NCBI GenBank assembly: GCA_005878685.1
Contig: VBLN01000091.1
Location: forward strand, 1 to 10,019
Direction: 5' to 3'
From: Deltaproteobacteria bacterium
GTDB lineage: Bacteria > Desulfobacterota > Binatia > UBA9968
Length of the DNA: 10,019 nt
The translations under genes were made by a program, and so were the position numbers. The notes under the pieces are model-generated. The model was given only the letters and a program-made list of their open reading frames with translations. It had not been told where the DNA came from and did not search any database. Below, one piece after another: positions 1 to 6,902 of the stretch; position 1 is the stretch's first letter, and the number at the start of each line of letters is the position of its first letter.

Positions 1-393
1 GATCGCTCCGCCTCCATTCTCTTTCATGATCCTGGCCGCATGTTGGATCGTAAGAAGGTAAGCTGTGAGATTGACAGCCAAGGTTTGATTCCATTCCTCG
101 AGGGGCATCTCTAGAATGCCACTTCTGGAAGACTGCGCCAAACTATTGACCAAGATATCGAGTCTGCGGTGTTTGCTCTTTATATGATCAAACAGCGCGT
201 CGACCTGGTCTGGTCGGCTTACATCTGCAGCGAAAGAATCCCCGTTAAGCTCTGCAGCGACTTTCTTTGCGTCGTCGGCATGGCGGGAGTGGATGATCAC
301 CTTGGCGCCCTCCCGGGCAAAGGCGCGAGCGATGCCCAAGCCGATGTTGTTCGTGGAACCTGCGACCAAGGCGATCTTTTCATTAAGTAACAT
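1..393 (-). CDS. Short-chain dehydrogenase/reductase (SDR), N-terminal part, runs off the left edge
   Basis: The first 131 codons of an SDR-family NAD(P)H oxidoreductase, starting at the ATG complementary to 391-393. A good ribosome site (GAAGGAG) lies about 7 bases before it, which supports this start. The Rossmann entry is visible as LVAGSTNNIGLGIA (residues 9-22), followed by an Asp-Val pair at 57-58, the NNAG-equivalent segment LVNSLAQ (81-87), and the conserved Asn108 of the catalytic tetrad in LAVNLTA. The Ser, Tyr and Lys of the tetrad lie beyond the window, so activity cannot be judged. Two motifs deviate from the classical family: the middle Gly of TGxxxGxG is Asn (N16), and NNAG reads NSLA. 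The substrate cannot be inferred. The gene is divergent from the small lipoprotein gene to its right. Confidence 0.9.
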   Translation of the reverse strand, partial: MLLNEKIALVAGSTNNIGLGIARAFAREGAKVIIHSRHADDAKKVAAELNGDSFAADVSRPDQVDALFDHIKSKHRRLDILVNSLAQSSRSGILEMPLEEWNQTLAVNLTAYLLTIQHAARIMKENGGGAI

Positions 394-449
394 CTTGCTT
401 CTCCTTCTCAGCGTTTTTTGGTATGGGTAAGCTATCCGAACGCTATCTT

Positions 450-764
450 ATGGTCAACCACATCTACGGACGCCGTCAGAGCCTCCTCGTTCTTTTCTTT
501 TGCATCCTAAGCTTTCAGGGCTGCGCCAATCAAAGCGTGCTCTTGGTCCATCCGCAGAGCGGCGCTACCGTCCGCTGCAATGCTTCCGGCACAGGGCTGA
601 TGTCTGGCTTTGCCGAAGGTTTTGTCGAGGAATGTGTGACGAGATACGAGAAGGAAGGCTACTTGTCCCCGGATAAGCTTACCCCTGAGCAGCGGATCGA
701 TCTGGAGAAGCGGGGCGTCTTGCCAAAACCAGAACCGCCAACTACCCGGGGGGAATACATGTGA
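450..764 (+). CDS. Small candidate lipoprotein of unknown function
   Basis: A 104-residue protein if started at the ATG at 450, or 113 if started at 423. Neither start has a clear ribosome site. I prefer 450 because it gives a compact signal: basic residues (GRRQ, 7-10), a hydrophobic run (SLLVLFFCILSF) and a possible lipobox Cys at 25 (FQGC). The Gln at -2 and Phe at -3 are not the commonest lipobox residues, so lipidation is probable rather than certain. The mature part has two further cysteines (C43, C62) that could form a disulfide, a Gly-rich stretch between them (SGTGLMSGF), and a charged, Pro-rich tail. I do not recognise a named family. It is transcribed divergently from the SDR gene and lies 140 bases before the operon, with which it need not be linked. 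Confidence 0.6.
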   Translation: MVNHIYGRRQSLLVLFFCILSFQGCANQSVLLVHPQSGATVRCNASGTGLMSGFAEGFVEECVTRYEKEGYLSPDKLTPEQRIDLEKRGVLPKPEPPTTRGEYM

Positions 765-857
765 TCGATTACCAATTCCTCTCTCAAGACCTCGCTTTCT
801 AAGAACCCTTGTTGAAGTCACGACACAAATGCTCTTCAACGAGATCCTGACCTCGCA

Positions 858-894
858 TTGACAACAGAAATTTTATGGGTGTACTGTTTATAAT
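858..894 (+). promoter_or_regulatory. Putative promoter for the 905-7222 operon, possibly giving a leaderless mRNA
   Basis: A perfect TATAAT lies at 889-894, ten bases before the ATG at 905, so transcription would begin at about 901, leaving roughly four untranslated bases. No Shine-Dalgarno-like sequence precedes that ATG, which fits leaderless initiation. A perfect TTGACA lies at 858-863, but the 25-base spacer to TATAAT is too long for a standard sigma-70 pair, so it may be coincidental or serve another -10. A 7-bp inverted repeat (GTTGAAG 811-817, CTTCAAC 834-840) sits just upstream and could be an operator or chance. Apart from these, nothing is recognisable in 765-904. Confidence 0.4.
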
Positions 895-904
895 TTAACG
901 GCCT

Positions 905-2119
905 ATGACAGCGAAACCAGCAATCGGCTTGGAGCGGGTAAAGCGGTGGCTCTACGCTAAGGGACTTGAAGAGCGCAGCTCTGGCTGCGTCCTCTGCGGC
1001 TCCTGCTACGGCCATGGACCTGTCAACCCGATGGAGGACAACCCCGGCTTTAAGACGAAGTGTCCTCCGTATGAATTTTACCGCTTCCAGCGCTTCACTC
1101 CCAAGTCCCGCTGGCTCATGTCCCAGCGAGTCTTTCATGGGCTGGACAGCATCACCCCTGAACTCAAAGAGATCATCTATACCTGTACTACCTGTCTCAT
1201 GTGCCAAGAGATCTGCGGCGTGCGGAATGACGGGTATGGCCCTTGGGATATCACAGTGGCGATGCGCGAAGAGATCACAGAAAAAGAAGGGCCGCTCGAA
1301 GCTCATCGGCCTTTGCTCGAAGGTTTGAAGCTCCATAACAACCCCTGGTCTCAACCCAAGAGTGAGCGCGGCAAGTGGGCCAAGGGTTTGAGCGTAAAAA
1401 AGTTGGGAGAAGAAAAGGCTTCGACTCTCCTCTTTGCTGGTTGCTCCGCCGACAGGCCGGAGGGCAGAGCCGCGGCTGTGGCTTTGGCCAAGATCATGAA
1501 AGCCGCAGGAGAGGACTTTGTCATTTTGGGAGAAGAGGAGAAATGCTGCGGGCTTTACGCTTGTGATCTCGGCTTCCGAAGCGAGTACCACCGGCTGCAA
1601 GAAGAAAACCTGAAAATCATCAAGGAAGCCGGAGTCAAAAGGCTCGTCATCGCCTGTGGAAGCTGCCGGCGCATCTGGCAAGATTACCCCAGAGAGGAGA
1701 TGGGCTCCGTCGAAGTGCTCCATGGTGTAGAATATGTCGAGCGGCTTTTGCAGGCGGGACGGCTTAAGCTCACCAAAACCATCAACAAAAAAGTCACCTA
1801 CCATGACCCTTGCCATCTAGGAAGAGGCTGTGGCGTTTACGAGGCGCCGAGACGGATTCTCAACGCTATCCCCGGGATTGAACTGACTGAGATGGAACGC
1901 AACCGCCGCTGGGCTTGGTGTTGCGGCGGCGGCGGCGGGGTGCCCGAAGCATTTCCGGACCTAGCTCAATGGAACGCCGAGGATCGAATGCGAGAAGCCA
2001 AGCAGACGGGCGCCGATCTGCTCCTCACGACTAGTGCCGTATGTATCCGCAACCTTAACCGCGCCCAACCGAACTTAGAGATTCGAGAACTACTCGAATT
2101 CATTTGCCAGGCCATCTAG
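905..2119 (+). CDS. Fe-S oxidoreductase with two CCG domains (GlcF/HdrD-type)
   Basis: A 404-residue soluble protein of the GlcF/HdrD/HdrB superfamily, which passes electrons between cofactors or partner subunits. The N-terminal part has two cysteine clusters: C28, C31, C34 with C53, and the canonical CxxCxxCxxxC at C94, C97, C100, C104, suggesting two [4Fe-4S] clusters. The first is unusual in that the fourth Cys follows after 18 residues rather than 3. Two CCG domains follow. The first is complete: C180, C214-C215, C251-x2-C254 (the CX33CCX35CXXC pattern seen in HdrB). The second has C303 and C339-C340, but its last CxxC reads S377-A-V-C380. No membrane segment is seen. First gene of the operon, it ends 3 bases before the next start. 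It probably serves as the redox component of the pathway; its partner is not identifiable. Confidence 0.88.
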   Translation: MTAKPAIGLERVKRWLYAKGLEERSSGCVLCGSCYGHGPVNPMEDNPGFKTKCPPYEFYRFQRFTPKSRWLMSQRVFHGLDSITPELKEIIYTCTTCLMCQEICGVRNDGYGPWDITVAMREEITEKEGPLEAHRPLLEGLKLHNNPWSQPKSERGKWAKGLSVKKLGEEKASTLLFAGCSADRPEGRAAAVALAKIMKAAGEDFVILGEEEKCCGLYACDLGFRSEYHRLQEENLKIIKEAGVKRLVIACGSCRRIWQDYPREEMGSVEVLHGVEYVERLLQAGRLKLTKTINKKVTYHDPCHLGRGCGVYEAPRRILNAIPGIELTEMERNRRWAWCCGGGGGVPEAFPDLAQWNAEDRMREAKQTGADLLLTTSAVCIRNLNRAQPNLEIRELLEFICQAI

Positions 2120-2122
2120 ACG

Positions 2123-2860
2123 ATGCTTAAGGAGGCCCATCTCACGCCCGAGAAGTTGCTTTCTCGCCTCGGCCTAAAGCCTGGTACTCTAGGCCGCTTC
2201 GCCCTTATTCCCGGCCCCAAGGAACGGAGCCACAAGATTTTGCAGGCATTGGAAAATCCCACCCGAAGTTTTTCCTTTCTCGACTACGAGATGCACACTG
2301 GGACGTACGACGGGAAAAGAGTGAGCGTGGGCAATGGCGGACGCTATGCACCCGACACGGCGATGACGACGGAGATGCTCTGCGCCAGCGGCGTAGAGTC
2401 GCTCATCCGAATTGGGAGCTGCGGCTCTTTGCAGAAAGAGATTAAGATCGGGGATCTCATCATCGCGACAGGAGCGCTTCGAGGAGAGGGGACGACGGCT
2501 TATTATGTTGCCAAAAACTTCTCTACGGTTTCTGACCCGGGACTCGTTCGCGCGTTGACGGAAGCCGCCAAAAGCTTAAATGTTCGCTACCACCTCGGTC
2601 GGGTCTATACCACAGATGCGTTATTCTGTGAAAGTCCAGAGCTTATCGAAGAGCTGGAACAGCAGGGAGTTTCGGGTATTGACATGGTCACGTCAGCTTT
2701 CCTCACCATCGCTCAGCTGCGCCGCAGGAAAGCGGCAGCTATAATGGCCGTCTCAGATGAATGTCTGAGCGGTCAGTTGGGTTTCCGCGAGCCTGCTTTC
2801 CTCGAAGCCGAAGAAAAAATGGTGGAAGTGGCCCTGAAGGCCATCCGTCTTCTCAGTTAA
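2123..2860 (+). CDS. Nucleoside phosphorylase / nucleosidase family protein (PNP_UDP type)
   Basis: A 245-residue protein of the purine/uridine phosphorylase superfamily, normal in length (about 230-260). Visible landmarks are IPGPKER (29-34, phosphate-loop Arg34), HTGTYDGKRVSV (58-69), IRIGSCGSL (95-103, with the phosphate-binding Arg96) and AVSDE (209-213), where Asp212 matches the catalytic Asp of DeoD-type enzymes. The family normally cleaves a nucleoside to base plus ribose-1-phosphate (or ribose). Two binding motifs differ: the usual EME, whose last Glu holds the ribose hydroxyls, reads D187-M188-V189, and the GxGxPS region reads GNGGRYAP. The substrate sugar may therefore be unusual. 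It sits 3 bases after the Fe-S gene and 5 bases before the isomerase/aldolase fusion, which suggests it feeds a sugar-1-phosphate to that protein. Phosphorylase versus hydrolase cannot be settled by eye. Confidence 0.85.
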   Translation: MLKEAHLTPEKLLSRLGLKPGTLGRFALIPGPKERSHKILQALENPTRSFSFLDYEMHTGTYDGKRVSVGNGGRYAPDTAMTTEMLCASGVESLIRIGSCGSLQKEIKIGDLIIATGALRGEGTTAYYVAKNFSTVSDPGLVRALTEAAKSLNVRYHLGRVYTTDALFCESPELIEELEQQGVSGIDMVTSAFLTIAQLRRRKAAAIMAVSDECLSGQLGFREPAFLEAEEKMVEVALKAIRLLS

Positions 2861-2865
2861 GAAAA

Positions 2866-5382
2866 ATGAACCAGCAACAGAGTCCGCTCTTCGTCCCAGC
2901 GCTCTGGGAGGGAGATTGTTTCAAGGTTCTGGATGAGACCCTGCTGCCGTGGAAGGTCGAGTATATCACCGTTCGCAATGTTTCTGAGGCGCTACAAGCA
3001 GTCAAGGAGATGAAGACTCGGGCCTTTGGACAGGTCTTAACCTTTCTTTACACTGCGGCGCTCGTGACAAAGGAAAACCACAGCGAGGATTTGGAATCGC
3101 TAAGGCGCCGGCTGGCACAACTTGCGGCAGAATTCACACAAGCCCGTCCGACTTTTGATTTTAAGGGGTTGGGTCGGTTGTTGGACGATTGGCTCGCTCA
3201 AATTCCCAATGGAGCCCATCCGGGAAGATGGCTGGAAGACAAAATCCACAAGTACGTGGCGGCGGTTCCGAAAGTGAGGGAAGCAAGGGCCAGGCGAGCG
3301 GCCGAGCTGCTGCCGAATGCTTGCCGGCTCTTAACCCATTGCAATGTCAGCGGAGAAGTCGTCGCTGTGGCGCGTTGCGGCGAGGAGATGGGAAAGAGAA
3401 TTCATGTGATCGCGACAGAGACCCGTCCCTATCTGCAAGGCTCACGCCTTACCGCCTGGGAGGTCGCCCAGGCCGGCATCCCCGTCACTCTCATCCCTGA
3501 CTGCGCGATCGCTCAAGTGATGGCCAAAGGAGAGGCCGATGCTGTCCTGGTAGGAGCGGATAGATCCGCTCAGAACGGTGATATCATCAACAAGGTGGGA
3601 ACTTATCCACTGGCGTTGACCGCCAAGAAATATGGCGTCCCTTTTTATGTTTTGGTGCAGGATCCTGGGCCGCTCGCCACGGGGGAAGAAGCCCTTATCG
3701 AAGAGCGGCCTGTTGCAGAGCTGCTTAACTTCCAAGGTCGGTCGGTCGCCCCGCAAGGAGCGGATGAGATCCATGGTCGCTATCCGGCCTTCGATGTCAC
3801 ACCGGCGCGTTTGATCTCCTCTCTGATCGGTTTCGACGGGACATTCACCCCTGAGAACTTTAGACAAAAATACCAGAGATCATTGCCGACAAGAGAAGAG
3901 ACGAAAAAAGAGCGAGACAGATTTCTTCTTGTCTATGGAATCCCGAAAAGAAGTGATTACTCATACCTTTCCAGCGCTCTTAAAGCAGAGAGATGCCGAT
4001 CCATTGTAGTCCCTGAAATGCGTCCTGAACTCTGGGGTGCACGGGTTGTGGCCAGCGAACTCCTCGAAAGAAGCCTCTCAACGGCGCTCATCTCTGACAA
4101 CATGATGGGAATCTTCTTCGCCCAGCGACAAATTGAGCGACTCTATCTCTTCTATTCGGAGCTCAATGACCAGGGGGTGATAGGAATGTGCGGTTCGCTT
4201 CTCGCTGTGTTGCTCGCTCGAGCGCACGGAATTCCAGTCGAGTTGCTTTCTTCTGAAGAACCGAAGCAGATTCCCCAGGACCGAGACGTCACGACCTTTC
4301 TAGGCTTGAGGGTTTGCCCAGAAGGGGTCGCCATCTATCCGCTGGAAAGGGATATTATTCCTTGGTCGCTGTTCAAAGAAGAAGGGGGCGGGCGTTCTAT
4401 GAGCCGGTTGGAACGGGAGATGATCCACTGGGGGAATCTCCTTTTCGAGCGGCGGCTCGTAAGCGGCTGGGGAGGAAACATAAGCCGCCGCATAGGGAAG
4501 GAGCGCTTCCTTATTACCGGGCAGCATGCTCCGCTAGCCTTTCTCACCGCCAAAGATCTGGTGCGGATTGACAGAAACGGCCGACCGGTAAAAAAAACCC
4601 AGCGCGCGTCGAGCGAGACCCCGCTCCATCTAGCGGTCTACAAGGGTACGGATGCCAAAGCCGTCATCCATGCCCATCCCCCTATGGTTTTGGCCTTCTC
4701 CCTCAGCCATGAAAGTTTCGCCCCCATAAGCTTCGAGGAAAAATACACCATCGGCGAAGTTTCCATACTTCCCCAGGAAACTCCCACCGTAACCGAGACT
4801 CAAAGAGTCGTGGAAGAGCTTAGGCTTCGGCCGATCGTCATCCTTCAAGGGCATGGCACGGTTGCGCTCGGAAAGGACTTAGAAGAGGCCTTTCTTCTCA
4901 CGGACCTCTTGGAGGAAGCGGTCCACTGCCAGTTTTACAAAAGTGAGAAGGGTTCGACCGGCGCCTATCCAGAGTCGAAATCTTTCGAGGCTCCGGACGG
5001 CAATGGTTACGTTCTCTTCTCTGAAGAGCACATGGCGGCGCTCATCGACAGGGCCAATGAGGATCCTCAGTTTCAGAGCCAAGCCACGGAAGCGAACCTC
5101 ACGACCACGCTGACCCTCCATTTGGAAGATACCGACATACCCTGGACAGTCCATTTTGAGCGGGGAAAGATCACCCGCCTGGAAGCGGGAGGAACCGGAG
5201 AATTCGTGATCAGCGGCAAAAGAGAGTGGTGGGAAGCGATCTTTCAAAGGCGGATCGATCCTTTTCTGGCAACCCAACAAGGAAAGCTCAAACTCAAGCG
5301 CGGCGAACTTTGGAAACTATCGCAATGGTTCAAACCTTTTCAGAGGGCATTTACACTATGGCAAACGATCCCCATCAAGTAG
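2866..5382 (+). CDS. Four-part fusion: MtnA/eIF2B-like isomerase, degenerate eIF2B-like domain, class II aldolase, SCP2-like domain
   Basis: An 838-residue protein started at the ATG at 2866, 5 bases after the phosphorylase stop; the frame is open back to 2761 but that part overlaps the phosphorylase. Domain 1 (about 10-345) resembles methylthioribose-1-phosphate isomerase: LTHCN with candidate catalytic Cys159, TRPYLQGSRLTAWE (186-199), VGADRSAQNGD with Asp232, and NKVGTY (242-247). The RGAPAIG motif of true MtnA is replaced by RAFGQVL (52-58). Domain 2 (about 352-461) repeats the Rossmann pattern in decayed form: MRPELWGARVVASELL (385-400), no GADR, a weak match to NKxGT. Domain 3 (about 513-695) is a class II aldolase/adducin fold: SSE with Glu584, HAH (602, 604) and GHG (His663), matching the catalytic Glu and zinc His of L-fuculose-phosphate aldolase. 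Domain 4 (about 717-838) resembles an SCP2 domain, ending in the IDPF...GKLKLKRG pattern. Expected chemistry is isomerisation of an aldose-1-phosphate, then aldol cleavage (or MtnB-like dehydration) of the ketose-1-phosphate. Domains 1 and 3 are firm; 2 and 4 are probable. Confidence 0.88.
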   Translation: MNQQQSPLFVPALWEGDCFKVLDETLLPWKVEYITVRNVSEALQAVKEMKTRAFGQVLTFLYTAALVTKENHSEDLESLRRRLAQLAAEFTQARPTFDFKGLGRLLDDWLAQIPNGAHPGRWLEDKIHKYVAAVPKVREARARRAAELLPNACRLLTHCNVSGEVVAVARCGEEMGKRIHVIATETRPYLQGSRLTAWEVAQAGIPVTLIPDCAIAQVMAKGEADAVLVGADRSAQNGDIINKVGTYPLALTAKKYGVPFYVLVQDPGPLATGEEALIEERPVAELLNFQGRSVAPQGADEIHGRYPAFDVTPARLISSLIGFDGTFTPENFRQKYQRSLPTREETKKERDRFLLVYGIPKRSDYSYLSSALKAERCRSIVVPEMRPELWGARVVASELLERSLSTALISDNMMGIFFAQRQIERLYLFYSELNDQGVIGMCGSLLAVLLARAHGIPVELLSSEEPKQIPQDRDVTTFLGLRVCPEGVAIYPLERDIIPWSLFKEEGGGRSMSRLEREMIHWGNLLFERRLVSGWGGNISRRIGKERFLITGQHAPLAFLTAKDLVRIDRNGRPVKKTQRASSETPLHLAVYKGTDAKAVIHAHPPMVLAFSLSHESFAPISFEEKYTIGEVSILPQETPTVTETQRVVEELRLRPIVILQGHGTVALGKDLEEAFLLTDLLEEAVHCQFYKSEKGSTGAYPESKSFEAPDGNGYVLFSEEHMAALIDRANEDPQFQSQATEANLTTTLTLHLEDTDIPWTVHFERGKITRLEAGGTGEFVISGKREWWEAIFQRRIDPFLATQQGKLKLKRGELWKLSQWFKPFQRAFTLWQTIPIK

Positions 5383-6902
5383 GCTTTTTTGTCGGTGAAG
5401 TTCTGGAAGGAACTGTTCGGAAATATCCTGAGAAGACTGCGCTTATCTTTAGAGACGAGACGCTTACGTTCCGAGCTCTCGACGAGGCGGTATCGTCTTT
5501 AGCACGATATCTCCAGAAAGAAAGGGTGAGGCAGGGAGATAGGGTAGCTCTCCTGCTACCCAATTCGCTCGCCTTTGCGCTGGGCTACTACGCCACTCAA
5601 AGGGCAGGCGCCGTCACAGTGGTCCTGGACGCCCGCTTGAAGGGGAGAGAGCTCAGAGGGGTTTTAAAAGACGCCGATGTCGCTCTTCTGATCACCCACC
5701 ACCGGCTCATGCCCGACATCGCAGACGTGCTCTCAGAATTCACTCGAATACCGCTCTGGGTCGCCGGCGGAAAAGGCGAGCAGAGCTTTGAAGAGAAGCT
5801 TGCCTCTCTTCCGCCTGATTTTACCCAGCCGCACCATGATCCCGAAGACGACGCCCTCATTCTCTATACATCGGGAAGTACCGGAGAGCCCAAAGGCGTG
5901 GTGTTAAATCACATCAACCTGGCACAGTTCCCCCGTTGCGCCGCTGAAATATTTAAGACTCATTCCGACAGTGTCTGGGGCTGTATTCTGCCGATGTCGC
6001 ACATCTCGGGACCGATTTACTTAAATGAGATTGCTGACAAAGGAAGTGCCATGGTGATCTTTGACCAGTTCAACCCCGTCACTTGGCTTGAGGGGATCCA
6101 GAAATACCGAATCACTATCTTTCATGGGGTTCCGACGGTCTTTCATCTTCTCCTCGGCGTTCCCGATCTCCAAAAGTACGATACTCGAAGTGTCAACCTC
6201 GTAGGCATGATGGGAACGACCGTTCCGGTCTCACTGATGCGTGCATTTAAGCGGTCGCAGCCTCATGTAAACGTGGTCCAGGGATACGGACTCACGGAGA
6301 CCTCACCCATGATCACCATGACTGAACTCCATCACGCCGACGCCAAAATGGCGAGCATCGGAACGGCCGCCCCAGGCGTGGAGGTCAAAATTATTGACGA
6401 AGAAGGCCGCGAGGGCGCCGAAGGCGAGGCGGGAGAGATCGTCACTCGCGGGCCGCATGTCATGAAGGGCTATTTTCGTCGTCCTGAGGCGACTGCCGAA
6501 CGCGTCCGCGCCGGCTGGCTTTACACGGGAGACGTCGGGCGCCGGGACAGTGATGGGTACTACTATCATCTCGGACGAAAAGACGACATGATCATCACCG
6601 GGGGTCTCAACGTTTATCCGACCGAGGTCGAAAACATGTTGTGCGAGCATCCTGACGTCCAAGAGGCCGTGGTTTTCCCGATCTCAAATCCCAAAAGAGG
6701 AAGCGTCATCGGCGCGGCGGTCGTTCTGCGACCGGGCTCCGAGACTAGAGAAAGAGAATTGCTCACCTTCCTTCGAGCTAACCTTGCTAATTTTAAGGTT
6801 CCACAGCGGATCGCCATCCACCAATCCCTTCCCCGCACCGCCATAGGCAAAGTCATTAGAGATCCCACCGTGCTGCTGTCCGATGAGGGAGCGAAGGGAT
6901 GA
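5358..6902 (+). CDS. AMP-forming acyl-CoA ligase (ANL superfamily)
   Basis: A 514-residue adenylate-forming ligase of typical length that activates a carboxylic acid to its CoA thioester through an acyl-adenylate. Core motifs are intact: YTSGSTGEPKG (170-180), GYGLTETS (309-316), YTGD (389-392), GRKDDMI (406-412) and the C-terminal PRTAIGKVIRD with catalytic Lys498. The ATG at 5358 is chosen because AGAGGG lies about 10 bases upstream and the protein begins at the usual place for the family; the frame is open back to 5226, inside the preceding gene. It overlaps the fusion gene by 25 bases in another frame, implying translational coupling. No signal or membrane segment is seen. The motif set resembles medium- or long-chain acyl-CoA ligases, but the acid cannot be named from sequence. 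In context it could activate an acid formed by oxidising the aldehyde released by the upstream aldolase domain. Confidence 0.93.
   Translation: MANDPHQVGFFVGEVLEGTVRKYPEKTALIFRDETLTFRALDEAVSSLARYLQKERVRQGDRVALLLPNSLAFALGYYATQRAGAVTVVLDARLKGRELRGVLKDADVALLITHHRLMPDIADVLSEFTRIPLWVAGGKGEQSFEEKLASLPPDFTQPHHDPEDDALILYTSGSTGEPKGVVLNHINLAQFPRCAAEIFKTHSDSVWGCILPMSHISGPIYLNEIADKGSAMVIFDQFNPVTWLEGIQKYRITIFHGVPTVFHLLLGVPDLQKYDTRSVNLVGMMGTTVPVSLMRAFKRSQPHVNVVQGYGLTETSPMITMTELHHADAKMASIGTAAPGVEVKIIDEEGREGAEGEAGEIVTRGPHVMKGYFRRPEATAERVRAGWLYTGDVGRRDSDGYYYHLGRKDDMIITGGLNVYPTEVENMLCEHPDVQEAVVFPISNPKRGSVIGAAVVLRPGSETRERELLTFLRANLANFKVPQRIAIHQSLPRTAIGKVIRDPTVLLSDEGAKG

Noticed and set aside
811..840. Inverted repeat GTTGAAG/CTTCAAC as a rho-independent terminator of the lipoprotein gene
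   Set aside because: The loop is 16 bases, the stem is 7 bp and not GC-rich, and no T-run follows it.
836..1816. Long minus-strand open frame of 326 codons opposite the Fe-S gene
   Set aside because: The plus strand carries complete CCG and ferredoxin-type cysteine motifs over the same bases; the minus frame shows no recognisable domain and is explained by codon bias of the real gene.
2761..2865. Upstream extension of the fusion protein by 35 residues
   Set aside because: The extension lies wholly within the phosphorylase gene except for the last bases, is rich in Arg, Ser and Pro, and has no domain; the ATG at 2866 begins at the normal N-terminus of the isomerase domain.
4402..4950. Calling domain 3 a true MtnB dehydratase
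   Set aside because: The SSE Glu and the HAH...GHG layout match fuculose-phosphate-type aldolases at least as well; aldolase versus dehydratase cannot be decided from motifs, so only the fold is claimed.
5226..5357. Upstream extension of the CoA ligase by 44 residues
   Set aside because: It overlaps the SCP2-like coding region in another frame and does not resemble the family N-terminus; the ATG at 5358 has a better ribosome site.
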